DNA from: Tyto alba | Taxonomy: Eukaryota; Chordata; Aves; Strigiformes; Tytonidae | Reading direction: 5' to 3' | Length of the DNA: 64,000 nt | NCBI RefSeq assembly: GCF_018691265.1 | Contig: NW_024881321.1 | Span: 12,961,387-13,025,386, forward strand | Shown: positions 13,069-24,007 of the stretch, piece after piece | Position numbering within the stretch: position 1 is the first letter of the stretch | How the letters are laid out: every line of letters begins with the position of its first letter | Position numbers and translations under genes: made by a program | Notes under the pieces: generated by a model | Seen by the model: the letters and a program-made list of their open reading frames with translations, nothing else | What the model was told of the DNA's origin: nothing | Database searches by the model: none

Positions 13069-14066
13069 CCTTCCTTCCTTACTTTGTTCTCTCCTTTTAT
13101 CTTCTATTTTCTTTTTTTTCTTTTTTATTCTTTTCTTTTCTTTTCTTTTCTTTTCTTTTCTTTTCTCTTTTCTTTTCTTTTCTTTTCTTTTCTTTTCTTT
13201 TCTTTTCTTTTCTTTTCTTTTCTTTTCTTTTCTTTTCTTTTCTTTTCTTTTCTTTTCTTTTCTTTTCTTTTCTTTTCTTTTTCTTTTCTTCTTTTCTTTC
13301 TTTTTTCTCTTTTCCTTTTCCTTTTCTTTTCTTTTCTTTTCTTTTCTTTTCTTTTCTTTTCTTTTCTTTTCTTTTCTTTTCTTTTCTTTTCTTTTCTTTT
13401 CTTTTCCTTTTCTTTTCTTTTCTTTTCTTTTCTTTTCTTTTCTTTTCTTTTCTTTTCTTTTCTTTTCTTTTCTTTTCTTTTCTTTTCTTTTCTTTTCTTT
13501 TCTTTTCTTTTCTTTTCTTTTCTTTTCTTTTCTTTTCTTTTCTTTTCTTTTCTTTTCCTTTTCTTTTCTTTTTTTCTTTTCTTTTCTTTTCTTTTCTTTT
13601 CTTTTCTTTTCTTTTCTTTTCTTTTCTTTTCTTTTCTTTTCTTTTCTTTTCTTTTCTTTTCTTTTCTTTTCTTTTCTTTTCTTTTCTTTTCTTTTCTTTT
13701 TCTTTTCTTTTTTTCTTTTCTTTTCTTTTCTTTTCTTTTCTTTTCTTTTCTTTTCTTTTCTTTTCTTTTCTTTTCTTTTCTTTTCTTTTCTTTTCTTTTC
13801 TTTTCTTTTCTTTTCTTTTCTTTTCCTTTTTTTTTCTTTTCTTTTCTTTTCTTTTCTTTTCTTTTCTTTTCTTTTCTTTTCTTTTCTTTTCTTTTCTTTT
13901 CTTTTCTTTTCTTTTCTTTTCTTTTCTTTTCTTTTCTTTTCTTTTCTTTTCTTTTCTTTTCTTTTCTTTTCTTTTCTTTTCTTTTCTTTTCTTTTCTTTT
14001 CTTTTCTATTTTATTTTTCCCTTTTCTCTCCTGTTTTGTTTTGTTTTTGTTTTTGTTTTTGTTTTT
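13069..14066. repeat. Large (TTTTC)n polypyrimidine satellite with flanking pyrimidine/TTTTG patches
   Basis: A short (CCTT)n patch (13069-13080) leads into a (TTTTC)n array from about 13129 to 14006, roughly 175 units. It passes through CTATTTTATTTTTCCC into a (TTTTG)n-like tail (about 14033-14066). The array is broken by small indels and substitutions: CTCTTTT near 13166, a mixed patch at about 13280-13325, CC-containing units near 13405, 13556 and 13825, and expanded T runs near 13570, 13710 and 13830. The plus strand is almost pure pyrimidine and the minus strand (GAAAA)n, so it gives very long false open frames on both strands. Such mirror-symmetric purine/pyrimidine tracts can form triplex DNA. 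The length as assembled may differ from the true allele. Confidence 0.97.
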
Positions 14067-14694
14067 AATAACTATTTCAAAGTTCAGTAAGGCCTTAAGA
14101 ATTTCAATTATACAGAATTCGAGAAAATTAGATAAGAAAATTTTTACCTGCCAGAAATTTAAATCCTGTTTGTTTGTGCTTCTGCACAGGTTGATGGCAG
14201 CACAAAATACTGAAGGTTGGAACAGAATATAGTCCTCTTCCTGTAGCAATAGTCACATCATTTACTTTCTGTCGGTGATATATATTTTTTCAAATATATT
14301 CTGTTTTAAAAGACACTTATAATTTAAAATAGTTGGTGTTATTTGTGTTTTCAAATAATTATTATATTTCTGGTTTCAATAGAGAACTCAGGGCATCTCT
14401 GCTTTATAACTCAGCATGTTCAAAAGTAGATTACTTTTATTGATACTTCTATTTCAATGTTGCGGCGTTTTTTTGCTTTTTTTTTTTTACTGTACTGCAA
14501 CAAAAATGATTGTATAACCACATTAATTTCTTTTTAAGAAAGTATTTATGATATTTTGATATGACCTCATTCTACTCTCAGAATAAAAACTGACGTGTGG
14601 TAAATGTTGGCTTTTCTATATGCTACCACTGTACTGTTACAAAGACTCATGCAATGATGCTTATTACATGTTGTTAAGTATGCCTAACAAATCT
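14067..14694. other. Intergenic stretch, nothing recognised
   Basis: AT-rich unique sequence between the pyrimidine array and a MITE-like relic. It contains a TTTATT (AATAAA on the minus strand) near 14436, which would only matter if PCDH9 transcripts extend this far. Confidence 0.5.
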
Positions 14695-14801
14695 GGGCTA
14701 GATTCTGTCACCTTTGTGCTGGATAAGTAACACTTTACCCAATTCAAATAACTCATTTTGAGTAAGTTCCTACTTATCATAGGAATGACAGAATATGGCC
14801 C
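14695..14801. mobile_element. Palindromic MITE-like element (107 bp)
   Basis: The terminal inverted repeats GGGCTAGATTCTGTCA (14695-14710) and TGACAGAATATGGCCC (14786-14801) match at 14 of 16 positions. The palindrome continues inward: GATAAGTA at about 14722 pairs with TACTTATC at about 14771. No open frame, so it would be a non-autonomous DNA transposon. The ends resemble the elements at 11037-11102 and 36645-36733. No convincing target-site duplication is left, which fits great age. Confidence 0.7.
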
Positions 14802-15383
14802 TCAGGATTTATCATTTATTGTATATTCAATTCTTATACATATCTATATGAAACAAATGGACCATGATATGCTCAGAAAAATAACTGGAAATTCAGAATG
14901 AAACAAAGAAACAAACCAACCAACAACAACAGAAAGAAAGAAAATAACAGGAATAAAGTCCCTTAGGCATCTTCCCAAGAACTAACACAACACAATCAGG
15001 AATTCAGAACATTTATTGCAAGAGCTGAATAACTAAATAACGTTGAACTGGCAAAGCAGTAACAAGGATAACTGGTTAGATATTTATTCTGTCAAAGTCA
15101 TCAAACACCCCTCACAAACTGACATAAGTACTGCAATAAGCAAAGTACCCCTAACCCATTTTTATGCCTTTATACTGTGGAGGGAAAAATAAATAAATAA
15201 AAAAAAAAAAAAGTAAAAAAAAAAAATGAACTGCTATATACAAAAGAATAAAGAATAAAAAAAAAGTTTTTGTTTTTGGTAAGAATAAAAACACCTTCAG
15301 ATTAGCTAAATTTGTTACTCTAAAACTGATGTTTCACTGTGGCATAAGTAACTTTTGCTTTTTTCGGTAAGGACTTTTTTTTC
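14802..15383. other. Flank near the PCDH9 3' end, no gene
   Basis: A-rich unique sequence with interrupted A runs (about 15190-15230). A TTTATT at 14815-14820 is a distal AATAAA on the minus strand, so it is a possible far poly(A) signal for the protocadherin gene. Confidence 0.45.
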
Positions 15384-15408
15384 TTTTTTTTTTTTTTTTT
15401 TTTTTTTT
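15384..15408. repeat. T25 homopolymer (A-tract on the gene strand)
   Basis: Uninterrupted T run, extended by T8C on its left. On the minus (gene) strand it is an A-tract starting 8 bases after an AATAAA, so oligo-dT priming on pre-mRNA could mimic a 3' end here. Confidence 0.95.
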
Positions 15409-15416
15409 GCATGCTA

Positions 15417-15422
15417 TTTATT
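15417..15422 (-). promoter_or_regulatory. Candidate poly(A) signal AATAAA (distal)
   Basis: TTTATT on the plus strand, AATAAA in the gene sense, about 1.54 kb after the stop codon. The gene-sense context is AATAAATAGCATGC followed directly by the A-tract. Confidence 0.5.
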
Positions 15423-15828
15423 TGTGTAAATCAACTGTCATGCCTTAAAAAAAACATCTAAAAATGTCTGGATTTGGATTTGCTTTGCGTGCAACTTAGA
15501 TCTTATTAACATTAGGAGTCACTCTGCTGGTTTGACTGAGGTGACATGATACTGGTACCTGCCAGGCATTGACCAACTATGATAACAAACAGTTAAACAG
15601 CAATAATTAGAGATTTAACCCTTTAGTTCCCCCAACTAGCCTACCAGGAGATTGTTCTGTTACATCATGAAGGCACAACACATTAAATATTCTGTGGCTA
15701 TGGTCTAAAAACACTTGTGTTACTACAACATTAACGCAGATGAAGATCAACACAAATGCTGCTGTTTGAGCAATACAAACTGTCTTAGGTATAGACACAC
15801 ACCTGCCCAATTGGAAAAAGATGATTAC

Positions 15829-15834
15829 TTTATT
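15829..15834 (-). promoter_or_regulatory. Candidate poly(A) signal AATAAA (proximal)
   Basis: TTTATT on the plus strand, AATAAA in the gene sense, about 1.13 kb after the PCDH9 stop. It could give an alternative shorter 3' UTR. Sequence-only call. Confidence 0.35.
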
Positions 15835-16433
15835 TTGCTCCTGTAGAATTTCCTGCATATACTCCAGCTGAGTTCAATGTCAGCTACCACTCATTAAATG
15901 ACAGACTGCAGCTAATTTGATCAAGGATTCCAAATTAACAGCTTTCCTTCTCACCCACCACCACAAATTCAAGCATTTTTCTTTTGTTTTGCAGTTTCCC
16001 TGTTTTATGAAACATAATGGAAGTTAAAAAAAAAGAAAAATTGCTATTTTTTTAAGCCCTTACACAAGTCCTTTCACTTCTTAATACTAAAAGAAAAAGA
16101 AAGAAAAAAAAAAAAAAAGAAGACATTCTACCTGAAAGTTGGCATCATTTTTGCTACTACACAGAAAAATCTTTTAATTTCCTTTTTACAATCAACCTTT
16201 CCTCCCACCCCATCACTCCTTTTTTCACTTTTAACACAAGTGGTTTGAGTTCCTTGGAACATTGTGTGTCAGACAGACTACTAACACAGAAACACCTTCA
16301 CTGAAAATAAAAGCAAAACAACAGTAAGCAAATGAAAGAAAATAAAATGCAACTGTGAAACACAGAAATATGCTACAGTATCTTTTCAAGTGAACGTTAT
16401 AAGTACACAAAAATTGTAAGTAATAATTGTTTC

Positions 16434-16441
16434 TATTTACA
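16434..16441 (-). promoter_or_regulatory. Pumilio-type response element in the 3' UTR
   Basis: Gene-sense TGTAAATA matches the UGUANAUA motif bound by Pumilio proteins, which repress or localise neuronal mRNAs. It lies about 525 bases after the stop. An 8-mer can occur by chance in AT-rich DNA, so function is only possible. Confidence 0.35.
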
Positions 16442-16964
16442 AGTTTTCGAACACTGATCGACTTATAAGTGTCCACTAATATTGTTAATAGCACAATAGG
16501 TTTAATGTTTACAGTTTCAGTTGTTTTGTTTGCAATATGATCTCAAGTATAACGGTCCCAGCATAGATCAATGACAACAAAAGCACAATTTTCTAACTGG
16601 ATATGCTTTTCAATCATTGCAATCCACTGAACTTTCTTGCTCTCTCACTCTCCAAATACCTCTTCTGTTGTTCATAGCAGCAGTCCAGGGTCAAAAACCA
16701 AACAAACAAAAAAAAGGATATTTGCAAACTGGAGAGATCTCTGTAGATTTTAATCATGTCTATTTAACAAAACCACACAACTAGTAGAAACACTCTTTCA
16801 TGTTGCAGGACATCACACCTTCCACGGTGCTAACATAAAGATATGCATATCTCTGCTAGGTGAAGCATAGTTCTAGAGGTCTACCCAGTACATAAAGCTC
16901 TGACACACACACAGTATTAGCAAGTCTAAGTAGGCTAAAGTCATTGGTCCAAAGTAACCATTTC

Positions 16965-17338
16965 TTATAGCTGGTGCTCCTTTGGACTCTCAACAGCTCC
17001 TGAGGCCTGTTTATAAGACTTCAAGTTGGCCAGAGGAATGTCAGTCATGTGGTTGCCAGTGTTGAAATGACCCTCACTGGAACCATACTGCTTTCGGTCA
17101 CTGAACTGGTTTCTGTTGCTATCTTCTTTCCAGGTCCTGGTCAATGTGTGTCCATTAACTAGTTTGTCCTTCTTAACCCATTCTTTCTGAGGTGCAAAGG
17201 TAGAGAGAGGAGACTTTGGCTGTTGGTATGGGCCCAAACTGGGAGGCATCCAACAGTTGTCTGAGTGACCCAAAACCAGGCATTCTTGAGTACACATCTC
17301 CGTAGCTTCAGCTAATCCTCGTGGCCCAAGAGGCCCAT
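16965..17338 (-). CDS. PCDH9: Protocadherin-9, terminal coding exon (C-terminal cytoplasmic tail)
   Basis: Last coding exon of a delta-1 protocadherin, a single-pass neuronal adhesion protein whose large ectodomain exon lies outside the window. The exon starts after a strong acceptor (TTCTTCAACAG) in phase 2: the first two bases, AT, finish a codon from the previous exon. It then encodes 123 residues and a TAA at 16965-16967. It opens [20 protein letters not shown] and continues through [37 protein letters not shown] and [10 protein letters not shown] to end KEHQL. These match the PCDH9 tail as I recall it. PCDH11X shares the start of this region but diverges after GHSDxCWMP, so it fits less well. 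The segment is hydrophilic, with no membrane span, and is part of the intracellular signalling tail. The internal ATG at 17295-17297 is not a start. The family is about 1,200 residues, so only about a tenth is here. No frameshift or stop interrupts the exon. Gene identity is from memory, without alignment. Confidence 0.88.
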
Positions 17339-17408
17339 CTGTTGAAGAAAAACAAACAGAAAGAAGAAAGAGGGAGAAAGAAAAAAAAAAGAAAGGCTAA
17401 TATTAGAT
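17339..17408 (-). promoter_or_regulatory. Splice acceptor, polypyrimidine tract and branch-point region
   Basis: In the gene sense, a CTAAT-type branch-point candidate near 17400 is followed by about 50 pyrimidine-rich bases (TTTCTTTTTTTTTTCTTTCTCC and onward) and CAG directly before the exon. This is a textbook strong 3' splice site and fixes the exon start at 17338. Confidence 0.85.
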
Positions 17409-19017
17409 TGTGATATTTGGTATTAAATGTATATATATACCTCATGAGAAAATGAACAATGATTCTGCAGCAAAATATTGTGCTGGTAAATCCTACATAC
17501 ATTTAATTGCATTAGACAGTAGTTGCTTTGTAGGGCATATACTCTCTGTACATGCTACCTACATAGTTTCCAACAGTGGAAATACAGTTCATTTAGCCCT
17601 AATTTATCAGTCTCTGACCCTACTATGAATAAACTTAACTCCCTTTTTCAGTCACACTAAGAAAATAGAGCTAGGTAGGTGAAAATGTCAGAGGAAGTAA
17701 ACATACCCTTGCGAGAATTAATGCTGCTTATAAATGTCTACAGTATGAATGTATTCTCTTCTGCTTTCAACACTCTTTACTACTGCAGAACCTTGATGAA
17801 CTAGCAGCCTACCTCAAACTGAGAAACAACTATCCTATGTAAAAATTATCATGACCAAAGGAATGCTCTGTATGCAGGATTATTCTACTGTCTACTATTT
17901 TACAAACTTGGGTTGGTGTATAGTTCTATACATCTACCCAGTGGATAAAACTCTGATGCACACTCCCAACAAATAAGAGAGAAGTTAAATTTTGCTGAAT
18001 TTAATATAAATCCATGAAACACTTCAAAACCTTACAGAGAATAAAATATGTAATTCTTCTGCCCAATAAACACATCTCAGATAGCTGCTATGAAACCATA
18101 AAAATCAAGGGGTAAATAAAAAAAAAGAAGGCTTATGTAAATCTTATGCTTGATAATGAACTGATTTCATAATTCTTTGTAAATCAAGAATATGAGACCA
18201 CAGGAGACACACAGGAGACAGAAATGTGCTGACATACTATGCATATTAAATATCCACATAATTTTTCACACACTACTGAGGACACAGCTGGCCAGTTGCA
18301 GGCATCTTGTAATCAAGCAGACAGGTGACCCATGTCTTCAGCAGCACTAAATTCCTCTCAGTCTTACTACATTTCTAAATGGCTGAATTTGTTGATCTGA
18401 TCAGACTGGATGTATGAGGAAGGGCAAGACAGGAAAAAGGCAGAGAAATCACTTTGTGTGTCTTTGCTAGATATTTCTCAATATCTAAGATACTCTTTTT
18501 CATGATTCTTTGCTACCTGTATTGTAATTTTGATCAAGAATTTTGAGATGCCTTTTCTTGACTTCAAAGTAAATCGACTGGCTAAAGCTGTAGACATCTG
18601 AGGAGTTAAGGAGACCTATTTCCTTGATTAAACAGCCCAGTGACAGGACAGAAATTACAGATTGATTTTTGAGAAAGAACATTAGCAGGTAGACATGAAT
18701 AGTGAAGTTATGAAGCATCTTAAAAATCAGTACTAATCAGAAGAAAAATGCCATTGGTGTATCAGCCAAAAAAAAAAAAAAAGTATCTATGTATCTATAT
18801 AATAGTATAATATAATAGTATAATTGAGACTTAAAATGATAAGTGAAGACACTCTAACAAAGATTTCTGTGTTGTGATGTCAAAGACTATTTAATTCTCT
18901 TGTACTCCATGCATATACAATAAATTACCCTAAATACTGAAATTACCCCAATTAATTTTATGGAAATTGCTATTCTTTCCCAGTTTTGTTTTTATTGTTT
19001 TTTTTTTTTTTCCTTTG

Positions 19018-19064
19018 TTTTTTTTTTTTTTTTTTTTTGGTTGGTTGGTTGGTTGGTTGGTTGG
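19018..19064. repeat. T21 run joined to (GGTT)n
   Basis: Twenty-one T (19018-19038) run directly into about six and a half GGTT units (19039-19064). The compound structure suggests slippage growth from the T tract. Confidence 0.95.
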
Positions 19065-21174
19065 ATTTTTTAACTGACACATAACAATTTATAGTAAACT
19101 TCACAGATTATCAACCCACAGCTTTTACATTCACATATAGAAAATGCAATCATGTATATTTCTACATGATACAATGTAATTAGTTAATCTTCTTATCTCT
19201 GAGCAACTCCTCTTTTTGAAAATCTGAAGAATAGACAGCAAGTTGTTGATGTGACAGAATATAATAAAGCATAATGAAAGTTGCTTCTTCATTCTCCCCT
19301 ATAAGTGTCCTGTTGCTGACAACTAGAATATGAAAAATGTATAGAATTCATGTTACTTTCCATTTAGATCAATACAAGATGAAATTAAGCCAAAATCATT
19401 AGGAAATAAAGAAAAAGCAACTGGATCTTTGCAGAGATTTCAGTAAGAAGCAAGAACCTTCATTCTAAAATGAGAACTGTGATAATTCCTGAGAAGTGAG
19501 TCTTTATTCTATAAAGCTCTTCTCTGAATTGTCTAGTATGAAGTTATAATCAAACTGAGGTACGTACTTAGTACAAAAATATAAATAATAAGTAAAGGAA
19601 GTACTCACAGTATATTGTTAATGTTTCCAAAGCTTAATCTATAGGTTAAAAGCTTTTTTTTTTTTTTTCTGACAACAAAAATTTCATTTTAATTAGCTTT
19701 TTCCCATTTTCAGAGGAAAAAAAAGAGAAGACACAGAAATATTTTCAACCTGCCTACTCTTACAGTACAATATTATCTTGCTGACCAAGGAGAAGAGGTT
19801 TTGCAGGGATTAAAACTTTCAAAACACAACGAAAACCTTTCATCAGAGAATGACACATTTCAAGAAATACAGTGCATGCACTTTGTGCTTCCAATCTACA
19901 GTGGAATAAAAGTTAACAGGACACCCTTCAATACTATAGTTCTGAAGAGGATAAGTTAGGTTTTCTGTTAGTTAAATAAATTTCAAGAGATAACCCATTT
20001 ATTTCCATTTAAAATTTAAATGAGTAATAAGATGGTTTTACTTAGGACTGAATATGCATGTGGCCCTATAAGCTACATGTCAAACTGGGAGATTTACTTC
20101 TTGTGTTTTGCTTTCTTTAGTAACAGTTCTAGGCAGTTAATGCTGTTAAACTCAGAATGGATTTTAAACATCCTTTGCTTTAGCCATCATTAAGTTGATA
20201 AACTTTCTGGAGAGCACTGGAGTATATTATATATCTCTTACTGAGAGTAGCAGACAGGAATGGGGTAACGATGCTGAGTTGATGGCTGTTCAGGAGAAGC
20301 AGCTCCTTAATATTTTTTTGGGTTTAACAACATTTCATTGTCCCACTTAGATTTCAGAAATAAATTATTGTGTGCAAGTCCTCCTCCAGTCAATCTTATC
20401 TATGTAGAGATTTCAACCAAAGGCAAAACCATGGCAGTCTCTTTATTGGGACAATTACAATTTCTGTATGGATGTAGGTCACACCAAGTGATAGTTGTAG
20501 ACAGTGAGGACTTCTTCTTTTAGGAGACGACTAAGAATCCCAGGGGAACACCTGTAGGACACTTCTTTTAGCTGTTCAAATAGTTGTGAGGTTTGGTTTA
20601 AGTCTGCATACACTTCTACAGATGCCTGTATGTGAAAATCTATGAATAAAATGCATGTCCAGAATTGAGAACAGGTTCAGACTCCTATTCAACTGAGTAT
20701 GCATATTTTACAGTACTCTGACTCATGCCTTCCAATCTGTAAAATACAGGGAATATTTACTTGCCTTACTAAAATATTGTGTGTTTTTTTTAACCAAATG
20801 CCTTGCCAGACTTCATCTAAGATATAATTAACAATTATTATTTTAATCACTTTTTGTTTAAACCATCATGAGAGAAAAAGAATTCCACAAAGTATTTTTT
20901 TAGAAATGCAGATTGTTAATATATTTGACTGTTGAGGTACTACAAGGAGTGATATTGCTTACTGATTAAGGAAGAAGGCAGCTTCATTCATGTGTGTGGT
21001 GCCTGTCACACCTGCTCTCTATTTAAGACCCTTAGATACAAGCATAATATTTTTGTAAATTTTATTGCTAATAATGGTGACAATCATGATTCAGGGGACT
21101 CTGTAAGTGTCCTACTGTGAGACACAGGAAAAAGATGAAAACCAGATGTGGAAAAAAAGGATCTCACCTACAAG

Positions 21175-21191
21175 AAAAAAAAAAAAAAAAA
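21175..21191. repeat. A17 homopolymer
   Basis: Uninterrupted A run. Confidence 0.9.
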
Positions 21192-23974
21192 GACAGTCTT
21201 CCACCAATATGTTTTTTTTCAGCTTCTGTTTTGTGTAATTATGTTCTCAAGTATAGACAGTTTATTCTCTTCTAAGACTGCTTATTATTCAGGTTGCTAT
21301 TCAGTAACATAAAGTGAAATGATCATGAGCAGTATGATGGGAGAGAGATCTTCTGGGGGTAGCTTGCACTGAAGAGTTGGCTGCTTTGTACTGAGAAAGC
21401 ATAATGTTGCCTTAATGGTAATTATCTTTCTCCTCCACCACGACTGAACAATAGCTTTCACCCAATTTTCTGAAGTTGTTTCATTACCACATACAATGAC
21501 ACCACTTAAAAACCTGTTCCTGCTGCTTTAATTTTATAATTGCATTAATTTGTTTCCTTTCTCTTCATAAAAATGTCACAGAAATTTCTGTATCAAGTTT
21601 TTCCACACTGAAGTACTTTATTGATATGTGGGGATTTTTTTCAAAGTATTTGTTCTCTGAACAATCCGTAATACACGAGGCTGGTTATCAGTCTTGGCTG
21701 CTTGAATATATAATGACACAAGTGCTGATAAAACTGTACAAGCCATCTGTCTCTGGAGTTAAATGTTTTGAAAGCAAACACAAAAGTGCATAACAAACAC
21801 TCCCTTAAATTGTCTTTGTAAATATTTATATCAGATCTTACCCAAAAATGCTTTTTTGTTGTTATTTTATTCTGTTAATAGCTGTCAAGCAGATGCATGA
21901 CTTGCCTACTCAAAAGCAGACAGGTGTAAGAAGGAAAATAAAGTATGCCACTCAAAAGCTGGTCATACTCTAATGCTGGAACTTCTATATGATCTTTTAT
22001 CTCTTTTTATTTTACCCAGAAGCAAAACTGCTATTTCATTGATTAACTTACTACTGCAATTAGCAACTAGCTTCTGGTGTGTTGACTAGCTGCTTTTCAA
22101 CCTGCTTCTTTAAAATTTTCTTGCTTAAAGACAGAAAATTCATTCTTCAATTCCAAAAGTCAAGACCACAAGATAAGTTCCTCTCACTGAGACTTTTTGG
22201 TCTCAAATGAAAGAGTACTCTTTGCCTAAGGGTACTAACTTTAAGTATAGTGGATTTGAACATGGTCAGTTGTGCTTCAGACAATCATATTTATTTAACT
22301 TTTAATATTACATTTTTAAAGGAAAAAATAAAAGAAAACAACAGCAACAACAACATTTTCAGCTCTATTTAACATCAAATACAGAAAGCTTTTTTAAGTG
22401 TACATGGGCTACTTTACTAAATGACCTTTTCTGAGACCACATGTTTTTACAGCCTTCCCCACATATATTGGAATTGAAATGACATTATTACATTTCATAG
22501 AGGTCTTGCAACTACTGTATATTTTAAATATAAATACTGGAAAACAGTTTATAATGAAAAAGATTTTTTGACATTTTTTTCTCTTAAATATCAGCCAAAT
22601 AAATTAGAAATTCTGTTCTTTATTTCTAGTCTGTTAAAAAAAAAAATAATCCAAGATTACAAAGCCACATACATGCTGTGTTGGATGTGTTTTCTTAGTA
22701 TTATTAATTAACAGCAAGATCCAGGGACTACTAAAAATATATTTTTAGTGACTTATTCTATGGTCATTCCACCTGGCACAGTCAGTGCTGATAAAATCAC
22801 ATTCTGTTCCCAAATCACCTTGTTCCAAAGTCCCTGGATTCATGTCATTGCTGCTGCCAGTTTTGGTAGACTTATCACCACCACCCTGTATCCTGCTGCT
22901 TCTCCCTCCCCTGCCTGCAGTTGCACCCTCTGTACTCAGGTACAGATCAAGAAACCCCTGCTAGTTCCTGTTCCCTGTCTTGGCCCCAGCATAATTTTCA
23001 TCATTACTGACCTAAATAATACTGTAAGGCTAGTTTATATCTGCATTACTTATCAGGGATAAGATGCCAGAATCCTTAATTAACACAATAACAGGAGGGA
23101 CAGGAAGCAGGGGGGTAAAGGTGTGTGGGAGGTACTGCCCAGAAAACAGAAATGCAGTAACTAAAGTATTTTCTGAAAAGCCAGGAAAACCTGGCAGAAC
23201 AAGATTTTCTACACAATTCTGTGAAGAACTTAAGTGATCCAGATGGGTTCCACAGAAATGCAGCTGTCTAAGGTCTGAGCTACAATTTCAGAAATCATTC
23301 ATGACTTCTTTGACTCCATGGGCAGCTCAATTTTGAAATACAACTTTATTCAACTACTTTAAATTCTGTTTCTACAAAAATGTCTCAGTCTTCTGATAAC
23401 TGAGACTGCTTCATGTCTGAATCTTTTCAAAGTTAAGAAAGTGTTCCCTTTCCTTCATATCTTGAATATATAAATGTGTTTGGCATTTTAAGAGTACAAC
23501 TAACATATACCAACAGGTCATAGCTTCGAACAATACAGTAGTGTAGTAGGCTGTTTTTTTTCTCCCTCTGATTTATACCCACAGGCTGATTACAGAAAAG
23601 GCACCTGCCTTTTGTTTTAAATGTTATGCAGAGTCCACTTGTGGTTAGAACATTTCTGGAAGTCTCAGCCCCAGTTCCCTTTTCTTCCCAGTAGATTCTG
23701 GTCCCTGTCTCCTATAGATGTACAAAAATCAATCTCGATCTTGATAACAAGAGATCTTCTGACAAATAAGAAACAGTTCTCTAATCCTGCAGAAAAGTGG
23801 ACTTCTTACACACCTAGGGAATGCTGAAATTGCTAATCTACTGTGGAAAAGGTAGCTATAACACTACAGTCACTTACAGAATGTAGTCTGTATTTCTTAT
23901 CTTAAGTTATTTTCACCTATAGCCGATCCACTATAAAAACTACAAAGAAATTGATTGTTACTTATGTAGTTATA

Positions 23975-23976
<2 letters not shown>

Positions 23977-24007
<31 letters not shown>
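23977..24007. repeat. T31 homopolymer
   Basis: Uninterrupted run of 31 T, one of the longest in the window. Confidence 0.95.

Larger units (their letters stand above)
15409..16964 (-). other. PCDH9 3' untranslated region (inferred extent)
   Basis: Follows the stop codon of the terminal exon on the minus strand. Its end is set by the AATAAA at 15417-15422. A proximal AATAAA at 15829-15834 could give a shorter UTR of about 1.1 kb, and the distal one about 1.55 kb. Open frames inside (for example 15607-15858 and 16231-16494) lack any family resemblance. The sequence is A/T-rich and contains one Pumilio-type motif. Extent is inferred from signals, not transcripts. Confidence 0.6.

Noticed and set aside
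12947..14249. Three overlapping frames of over 370 codons on both strands (F/S/L-rich or K/E/R-rich proteins)
   Set aside because: They are translations of the (TTTTC)n array, whose 5-base unit has no stop in several frames. Low complexity, no domain and no gene structure.
16231..16494. 87-codon minus-strand frame downstream of the protocadherin stop
   Set aside because: It sits in the 3' UTR, is composition-driven (C/F/L-rich) and has no family resemblance.
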